A stretch of DNA of 10,520 nt, taken from assembly GCA_031367715.1 (NCBI GenBank), contig JANLQJ010000277.1, forward strand, positions 1 through 10,520, in the 5' to 3' direction. The DNA is from JANYHF01 sp031367715. Its GTDB lineage: Bacteria > Pseudomonadota > Alphaproteobacteria > Rhizobiales > Hyphomicrobiaceae. The notes beneath the pieces are model-generated. The model had not been told where the DNA came from. It was given only the letters and a program-made list of their open reading frames with translations, and did no database searches. Positions 5,673-10,520 of this stretch are shown here, piece by piece; the first letter of the stretch is position 1, and each line of letters opens with the position of its first letter. Both the position numbers and the translations under genes were made by a program.

Positions 5673-6872
5673 TCAGATCCGTTGACGAATCATTTTTCCG
5701 TCCCGCGCAACGATCTCACCTCGGCTGACAACAGTCCGCTGCCGTGGTCGGCGAGCGAGCGCATCGCCGACAGTTTCAGCCGGCACGATCAGGAAGTTTG
5801 CGGAGTAGCCAGGCGCGATGCCATAATCCTTCACTCCCAAAGCCGTCGCCCCACCCGTCGATGCACACTCGAATGCCGAGACCAGTTGCTCATCCTTGTT
5901 CCAATCGAACCGGAATGCCGTCAGGAATGCGCGCTCCAACATGTCGCCATTGCCGAACGGCGACCAGGCGTCGCGGATGCCGTCGGAACCGCAGCAGACG
6001 TTTACGCCGAGCCCTTTCAGCAATGCGACCGGAGGTACACTGATATCCGCCGGCGCCGAGGTCATCAGCGAGATTCCCAAATTCGCCAGCCGCTTGCCAA
6101 CCGCCGCCGCGCGCGCTTCCGACACCATGCCCAGGCAATAGGCATGGCTCACCATCACCTTGCCCGCCAGCCCCGAGGCCGCAGTGAAATCAGCGATGCG
6201 CTCGATCTGCCAGACACCCAATTCGCCCGGATCGTGCAGATGGATGTCCACGCCACAGCCGTGCTTTTCCGCCATCCCGAAGATCACGCGCAACTGCCCG
6301 ATCGGATCGCCGTCGATGCCTGCGGGATCGAGCCCGCCGACCGTCTCGACGCCCATGGTCAGCGCACGCTGCATCAGCTCGGCCGTCCCCGGACGGATCA
6401 GCAGCCCGGTCTGCGGGAAGGCGACAAACTGCAGGTCGACCAGATCACGATAGCTCTCGCGCAGAGCCAGCATGGCCTCGACATGACTGAGGCCGAGATC
6501 GGGATCGATATCAATGTGTGAACGGACATAGAGCGAGCCCTGCGCGATGCAGTACTCCAGCAACGCGCCGGCGCGTTTCGCGATCGGCACCGTTTGCTCA
6601 CAAAGCACGCGACGTTCGTTGGCGATGTAGTCCGTGAGCGCTGGACCCGCCGTGTTTGGCCGCCACGGCTGCCCCCACAGCGTTTTGTCCAGGTGAACAT
6701 GCGGTTCGACTAGGGCGGGCAGGAGGAGTTGATTGGCACAGTCAATGTCGTCACATGCCGCCGGAGATTGCTCCGTGCCGGTCGGCATTATGGACGTGAT
6801 CAGACCATCGACACAATGCATGTCAACCAGGTTGCCGCACGGCTTGCGGAGATTGCGGTAGCAGGTCCGCAT
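5673..6872 (-). CDS. Amidohydrolase family protein, cytosine-deaminase-like
   Basis: A metal-dependent hydrolase of 399 residues with a TIM-barrel fold, related to CodA and AtzC-type enzymes. Visible metal and catalytic positions, numbered from the ATG: EPHVHLDKT (His58, His60), VDIHLHD (His211, Asp214), VSHAYCLG (His243) and CGSDGIRDAWSP (Asp297). FPQTG (about 152-156) matches the segment that in CodA contacts the pyrimidine. The acid corresponding to CodA Glu217 is Asp214 here. Such enzymes deaminate or open heterocycles such as cytosine, creatinine or triazine derivatives; the substrate here is not determined. The ATG at 6872 overlaps the cupin stop as TGATG; a GTG one codon earlier is also possible. 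Third gene of the minus-strand operon, so probably translationally coupled to the cupin. Confidence 0.9.
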   Translation of the reverse strand: MRTCYRNLRKPCGNLVDMHCVDGLITSIMPTGTEQSPAACDDIDCANQLLLPALVEPHVHLDKTLWGQPWRPNTAGPALTDYIANERRVLCEQTVPIAKRAGALLEYCIAQGSLYVRSHIDIDPDLGLSHVEAMLALRESYRDLVDLQFVAFPQTGLLIRPGTAELMQRALTMGVETVGGLDPAGIDGDPIGQLRVIFGMAEKHGCGVDIHLHDPGELGVWQIERIADFTAASGLAGKVMVSHAYCLGMVSEARAAAVGKRLANLGISLMTSAPADISVPPVALLKGLGVNVCCGSDGIRDAWSPFGNGDMLERAFLTAFRFDWNKDEQLVSAFECASTGGATALGVKDYGIAPGYSANFLIVPAETVGDALARRPRQRTVVSRGEIVARDGKMIRQRI

Positions 6873-7231
6873 CACAAATCGCGCTCAATGCTGCGGATGA
6901 AGACGGCCAGCGTGCAGCCGGTCTCCGTTCGCGAATTATGTTGCGTGCCCTCTTTCAAGAGCACGAAGTCACCCGGCCGGAACACCGTGCCGTCGTACTC
7001 GATCAGTTCACCATCCAGAACCAGGAACTGCTCGTGGCAGGTGTGCTCATGCGGCTGCGACTGCGTGCCCGGCGCCATCTTGTAAATCGTGAATCCGACA
7101 CCAGCGGGAAACGTCTCGTCCAGTTGCAGGAAGGTATTGCCCGGCAACGCGATGCCGCCAGCAATCACGGGTTGAAACGGCGCCGACATGAAGTTGACGA
7201 CCAGACGCTCGGATGAGTGGGTTGGCTTCAT
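6872..7231 (-). CDS. Cupin domain protein
   Basis: A single-domain beta-barrel protein of 119 residues. Cupin motif 1 is complete: His61-x-His63-x3-Glu67, then FLVLDGE. Motif 2 is RPGDFVLLKEGTQH with His98 as the fourth ligand, so all four metal ligands are present. No other domain and no signal peptide. Small cupins of this kind are metal-dependent enzymes or sensors; the function is not determined. A GGGAG Shine-Dalgarno lies 7 bases before the ATG at 7231. The gene starts 24 bases after the flavoenzyme stop and overlaps the amidohydrolase start, so a role in the same pathway is likely. Confidence 0.92.
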   Translation of the reverse strand: MKPTHSSERLVVNFMSAPFQPVIAGGIALPGNTFLQLDETFPAGVGFTIYKMAPGTQSQPHEHTCHEQFLVLDGELIEYDGTVFRPGDFVLLKEGTQHNSRTETGCTLAVFIRSIERDL

Positions 7232-7255
7232 GCTGGTACTCCCTTTGACTTTGCT

Positions 7256-9721
7256 CTACCCCCGCATCCGTTCCGCCTTGGGATCGAACAGCGGTTCGAG
7301 TTGCAGCCTCGCCGCACGCCGGTCGCCGAGAATTTCCACTTCCCATTTGGCCACCGCCGCGCCATTGCCCAGCGTCTCGCTCGGCACATAGCCGATCGCC
7401 AGCGATTTCTCAGTATGGTGACAATAACCGCCCGACGTGATCCAGCCCACCACCTTATCGTCCTTCCACACTGCTTCGTCGCCGAGCGCGTCTGCGTCGG
7501 TGGCCTCGACCACGAAGCTCACACGCTGGCGTTTGGGCGCAGCCTTATCGGCGGCGGCGCCGGAGCGGCCGATGAAATCGTTTTTGGTGAGGTCGACAAA
7601 GCGGCCGAGGTCAGCCTCGAACGGCCCGTAGATCGGGCGGAACTCGCGTGCCCAGGTGCCGAAATTTTTCTCGCGGGCCAGCGACAGCAGCGCGCGCGAG
7701 CCGAACGGGCGGATACTGAACTGATGGCCAGCGGACCACAGGGCCTCGAACAGCGCCACCTGGTGCTCGGGCTTCACCCACATTTCAAAGCCGAGGTCGC
7801 CCGTGAAGGTGATGCGCCCGACCATGGCCGGCACCATGGCGATTTCCATGTAGGGGCGGAAATCCATGAAACGGAAGGCCTTGGCCGAGATGTCCTGGTC
7901 GGTGAGCTTGGCGAGCAGCTCGCGGGATTTCGGGCCGGCGATGGAGAGGCCGCACAAGGATTGTCCGCAGGCAACGACCCGCACACCCGTGGGGTCCGAC
8001 CCCTTGAAAAGTGGGGTCTGACCCCACAGTGTCAGCTGTTGTTCGAACCAGCGCATGTGGTACTTCTCTGCCGCGCCTGAGCCGAAGATGAAGAAGCGCT
8101 CCGGTGCCGCCTTGGCCACCGTGAAATCTCCGATCAGCTTGCCGGCCTCGTTCAGCATCGGCGAAAGTGTCAACCGGCCTTCCTTCGGCATCTTGTTGGC
8201 CAGCAGATGCGACAGCCAGCTCTCGGCATCTGCTCCGGTCACCTCGTATTTGGCGAAGGTCGAGGTCTCCGAGATGCCGACGCCGGTGCGGACAGCTTTG
8301 CACTCGGCCTTCACATGCGGGAAATCTGTCGAGCGGTGGAATGAGAACTCGTCCTTGACGCCCTTGGGCGCGAACCAGAGCGGGGCCTCGAGGGCAAAAT
8401 TGTCGCCCATGACGGCGCCGAGTTCGAGCCATCGGTGATACATCGGTGTCGTTCGCAAGGGTCGCGCGGCCGGCAGTTCCTCGTTCGGGAACCGCACGCG
8501 GAAACGGCGGCCGTAGTTCTCCCGTACTTTTGCATTGGTATACGAACGGTTGGCCCAATCGCCGAAACGGGCGACGTCCATGGCCCACACGTCCATGCCC
8601 GGATCGCCATCGACCATCCAGTTCGACAGCGCCAGGCCGACGCCGCCGCCTTGGCTGAATCCGGCCATGACACCGCAGGCGACCCAATAGTTGTTCAAGC
8701 CACGAATCGGCCCGATCAGCGGATTGCCATCGGGCGCGAAGGTGAATGGGCCATTGATGATCTTCTTGATGCCCGCCTTCTGGAACGGCGGGAAGTGCCG
8801 AAAACCGACTTCCAGGTTTTCCGCCATGCGATCCATGTCGTCGGGCAGCAGCGTCGGGCCGAAATCCCAGGGCGTGTCTTTGGGCGACCAGGGAATGCCA
8901 TGCTTTTCGTAGGTGCCCAGAAGCATGCCGCCGCGCTCCTGGCGCATATAGATCTCGCCATCGAAATCGACCGCGTGCAGCACCATCTTGCCGGTGCTCT
9001 TGTTGATGGCCGCGACTTCGGGCATATCCTCCGTGATCAGATATTGATGCTCCATGGCCAGCACCGGCAGCTCCAGGCCGACCATGCGGCCGACTTCGCG
9101 CGCCCACAGGCCTCCAGCATTCACGACGTGCTGGGCGATGATCGTGCCCTTGTCGGTGACGACATCCCAAGCGCCGTCCGTGCGAAGATTTGTTTCCATG
9201 ACGCGCGTGTGCGTATAGACTTCGGCGCCACCCTTGCGGGCGCTGATGGCAAACGCATGCGTGGTGCCGGACGGATCCACGTGCCCCTGGATCGGATCGT
9301 ACAGCGCGCCGGTGAACTGCTTCTTGTCGATCAGCGGCAGCCGCCGCTCGGCCTCGTCGAGCGACACCAGTTCCACCTGCATGCCAAGATAGCGGCCCTT
9401 GGAATGGATGTTCTTCAGCCACTCCCAGCGCGCCGGCGTTGCCGCCAGCATCAGCCCCTCGGTCATGTGCAGGCCGCAGGAGTGGCCCGACAGCTCTTCG
9501 ATCTCCTTGTAGAGATTGATCGTGTACTGCTGCAGCTTGGCGACGTTCGGATCGCCATTGATGGTGTGCATGCCGCCGGCCGCATGCCAGGTCGACCCCG
9601 AGGTCAGCTCCAGCCGCTCCAGAAGCACCACGTCGCGCCAACCCTTTTTGGTCAGATGATACAGCACGGAGGTGCCGACCACACCGCCGCCGATGACGGC
9701 CACCTGTACGTGAGACTTCAT
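7256..9721 (-). CDS. FAD-dependent dehydrogenase, dimethylglycine/sarcosine dehydrogenase family
   Basis: A flavoprotein of 821 residues with the full dimethylglycine/sarcosine dehydrogenase layout. Residues 1-370 are a DAO-type FAD domain: VAVIGGGVVGTSVLYHL holds the dinucleotide motif (Gly11, Gly13, Gly16), and SGSTWHAAGG places His46 where this family attaches FAD covalently. A linker domain follows, then from about 440 a GcvT-like folate-binding domain with GLSIAGPKSRELL and GRITFTGDLGFEMWV, and the C-terminal motif LAREKNFGTWAREF (681-694). Such enzymes oxidatively demethylate N-methyl glycines and pass the one-carbon unit to tetrahydrofolate; the exact substrate is not determined. The ATG at 9721 is preferred over one 42 bases upstream, because GGGGAG precedes it and the FAD motif begins ten residues later. 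Residues 565-578 are encoded by a palindromic repeat. First gene of the operon. Confidence 0.93.
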   Translation of the reverse strand: MKSHVQVAVIGGGVVGTSVLYHLTKKGWRDVVLLERLELTSGSTWHAAGGMHTINGDPNVAKLQQYTINLYKEIEELSGHSCGLHMTEGLMLAATPARWEWLKNIHSKGRYLGMQVELVSLDEAERRLPLIDKKQFTGALYDPIQGHVDPSGTTHAFAISARKGGAEVYTHTRVMETNLRTDGAWDVVTDKGTIIAQHVVNAGGLWAREVGRMVGLELPVLAMEHQYLITEDMPEVAAINKSTGKMVLHAVDFDGEIYMRQERGGMLLGTYEKHGIPWSPKDTPWDFGPTLLPDDMDRMAENLEVGFRHFPPFQKAGIKKIINGPFTFAPDGNPLIGPIRGLNNYWVACGVMAGFSQGGGVGLALSNWMVDGDPGMDVWAMDVARFGDWANRSYTNAKVRENYGRRFRVRFPNEELPAARPLRTTPMYHRWLELGAVMGDNFALEAPLWFAPKGVKDEFSFHRSTDFPHVKAECKAVRTGVGISETSTFAKYEVTGADAESWLSHLLANKMPKEGRLTLSPMLNEAGKLIGDFTVAKAAPERFFIFGSGAAEKYHMRWFEQQLTLWGQTPLFKGSDPTGVRVVACGQSLCGLSIAGPKSRELLAKLTDQDISAKAFRFMDFRPYMEIAMVPAMVGRITFTGDLGFEMWVKPEHQVALFEALWSAGHQFSIRPFGSRALLSLAREKNFGTWAREFRPIYGPFEADLGRFVDLTKNDFIGRSGAAADKAAPKRQRVSFVVEATDADALGDEAVWKDDKVVGWITSGGYCHHTEKSLAIGYVPSETLGNGAAVAKWEVEILGDRRAARLQLEPLFDPKAERMRG
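7990..8027. repeat. REP-like double palindrome inside the flavoenzyme gene
   Basis: Two near-identical palindromes lie in direct order: GGGGTC-C-GACCCC (7991-8003) and GTGGGGTC-T-GACCCCAC (8011-8027), with the shared 13-base core offset by 22 bases. On the coding strand they are read without stop or frameshift as WGQTP-LFK-GSDPT (residues 566-578) in a loop of the GcvT-like domain, just before GLSIAGPKSRELL. The GGGGTCAGACCCC core is like dispersed palindromic repeats in many proteobacterial genomes (from memory). Confidence 0.65.
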
Positions 9722-9740
9722 GGGCGCGCTCCCCGTGGGC

Positions 9741-9790
9741 AATTGGTCGAAATTGGTTCGCAATGGGCGTGATTGGTTCGTGATTAGTGG
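9741..9790. repeat. Degenerate 10-base tandem repeats upstream of the flavoenzyme
   Basis: Five consecutive 10-base units read aattggtcga, aattggttcg, caatgggcgt, gattggttcg and tgattagtgg. Units 2 and 4 are identical in nine positions. They occupy the predicted 5' leader of the minus-strand operon, just before its Shine-Dalgarno, and could be slippage products or a binding region. Confidence 0.45.
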
Positions 9791-9815
9791 TAAGGGGTTG
9801 TCGGGAAGGGGTCAA
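9787..9815 (-). promoter_or_regulatory. Possible promoter of the flavoenzyme-cupin-amidohydrolase operon
   Basis: On the minus strand TTGACC (9815-9810) is followed after 17 bases by TACCAC (9792-9787). The -35 is good and the -10 poor. It is the best pair seen between the repeat cluster and the flavoenzyme start, giving a leader of roughly 60 bases. No activator site was recognised. Confidence 0.3.
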
Positions 9816-9831
9816 GATCGCGGGGCGGGGC

Positions 9832-9952
9832 GTTGCCAGACGTTTTCAATTCTGCTGGCAACAGCCGGTCATCCCACTTTTCGGAAAAGAGGGATAACCG
9901 GCGCGAGTTGCGACCGCTTTTCAAATCCGCGGGTAACTCGCTGTTGCGCAAC
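9832..9952. repeat. Cluster of inverted and direct repeats, mobile-element-like debris
   Basis: GTTGCCAG (9832-9839) pairs with CTGGCAAC (9855-9862). Next, a 19-base arm (9864-9882, GCCGGTCATCCCACTTTTC) faces 9884-9902 with only two mismatches, almost without a loop. GTTGCGCAAC (9943-9952) is a perfect palindrome. In addition 9839-9862 and 9912-9937 are imperfect direct repeats (GAC..TTTTCAA..GG.AAC) flanking the large palindrome. No transposase is present. The cluster sits next to the truncated nucleotidyltransferase remnant, as an old insertion or deletion scar would. Confidence 0.55.
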
Positions 9953-10008
9953 GTCGATCCGACCCTTGTCTCGCTACCTGACAGCTTCGATCAAGTTCAT
10001 TGCGCTAA

Positions 10009-10406
10009 ATGGATTTCCTGATCCGCGAACCGGTACGCAGCGTGCTGCTCTATAAGGGTGGCATTCCAGTCCCCGTGCCCGCCCCGGAACGATACGGTGT
10101 GCACAAGCTGATCGTTGCCGCCGTGCGCAAGTCGGGCCAAATGAAAACGGCTAAGGACATTGCGCAGGCCGAGCAGATCAGGCGCGCCATGCTGGTGCGC
10201 CACCGCTTTGCGCAGGCCGAAGCGTGATGGAAGCCTGGGAGCGCGGACCCAATTGGCGCGAGGTACTGACCAAAGGATTGTCGATGATGTCGGAGGCTGC
10301 GCCCGAGCCATTCAATGCGGCGCTGCTTGAGCAAGGTTGGGTGGAGAGGCCAAGGCATCCATGCGCGATGCCAATTGGCATGAACCTAGAACCGGGAGTT
10401 GCCTGA
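10009..10406 (+). pseudogene. Broken 3' remnant of a GSU2403-type nucleotidyltransferase
   Basis: Two frames together resemble the C-terminal part of the GSU2403-family nucleotidyltransferase-fold proteins. The first (10009-10227) contains DFLIREPVRSVLLYKGGIPV and PAPERYGVHKLIVAAVR, followed by a helical KDIAQAEQIRRAML. The second (10224-10406) is in another frame and continues with EAWERGPNWREVLTKGL, which normally follows in the same protein. So a frameshift lies close to 10210-10230. The N-terminal catalytic half is missing: TAA immediately precedes the first ATG, and nothing upstream resembles the nucleotidyltransferase core. Family identity is from recognition of these C-terminal motifs. 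Members are sometimes found beside toxin-antitoxin-like or accessory genes; this copy appears dead. Confidence 0.7.
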
Positions 10407-10411
10407 GCGCG

Positions 10412-10445
10412 CATGGGCAGAGAATCGTGTATTTTCCTGCCCATG
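10412..10445. other. Inverted repeat near the window end
   Basis: CATGGGCAG (10412-10420) and CTGCCCATG (10437-10445) form a perfect 9-bp stem with a 16-base loop that includes TATTTTC. It follows the nucleotidyltransferase remnant by a few bases. The right arm contains an ATG from which a frame runs open to the window edge (10443-10520), with a second small palindrome, CACCCG-G-CGGGTG (10473-10485), inside. No product can be recognised in so few codons, so this may be a terminator-like hairpin, an operator, or the start of a gene outside the window. Confidence 0.4.
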
Positions 10446-10520
10446 ATGAACAGTTCTTTGCCGATAAGGCTTCACCCGGCGGGTGCTCAACTTGCGGTTG
10501 AAACGAGCCCGCCCACAGGC

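Noticed and set aside
8435..9772. 445-codon plus-strand open frame opposite the flavoenzyme
   Set aside because: It mirrors the codons of a well-supported dehydrogenase, is rich in Arg/His/Ala/Gly and has no family motif.
10443..10520. Start of a new plus-strand gene at the window edge
   Set aside because: Only 26 codons are visible, with no Shine-Dalgarno or recognisable sequence, and the minus strand is open there as well.

Overview
The window most likely comes from a GC-rich alphaproteobacterium, of Rhizobiales or Rhodospirillales type. This rests on the sequence of the rplM-rpsI pair, the presence of a long-tailed COG1832-type CoA-binding protein near it, the codon usage, and dispersed palindromic repeats of a style common in that class. 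The genus cannot be named from the sequence alone.

Layout. Bases 1-325 are non-coding: a C/G-rich palindromic repeat cluster, then the intrinsic terminator of the ribosomal protein operon. rplM and rpsI (L13, S9) lie on the minus strand (1291 to 326) behind a good -35/-10 pair. Bases 1292-2193 contain no convincing protein gene. They hold the rplM promoter, a 117-bp repeat with inverted ends, a short AT-rich stretch with a plausible plus-strand promoter, and then about 390 bases that look like a highly structured plus-strand RNA. That RNA is the most interesting unexplained element here.

From 2194 to 5672 five genes lie on the plus strand: an ECHDC3-like member of the enoyl-CoA hydratase family without the usual catalytic glutamates, a VOC (glyoxalase-fold) protein, a CoA-binding protein, a small TfoX-N-like protein, and an Hsp70-type ATPase with only the nucleotide-binding half. 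The first three overlap by 1 and 4 bases and are probably translationally coupled.

A minus-strand operon (9721 down to 5673) runs towards them: a dimethylglycine/sarcosine dehydrogenase-like flavoenzyme, a small cupin, and a cytosine-deaminase-like amidohydrolase. Together they look like a catabolic cassette for an N-methylated or cyclic nitrogen compound; the substrate is not determined. The flavoenzyme gene carries a REP-like double palindrome that is read in frame as about 14 residues. The two gene trains meet with no spacer: both stop codons lie in one TGATCA.

From 9722 to the end there is no intact gene: short degenerate repeats, a cluster of inverted and direct repeats resembling mobile-element debris, the broken 3' part of a GSU2403-type nucleotidyltransferase gene, and a final hairpin.
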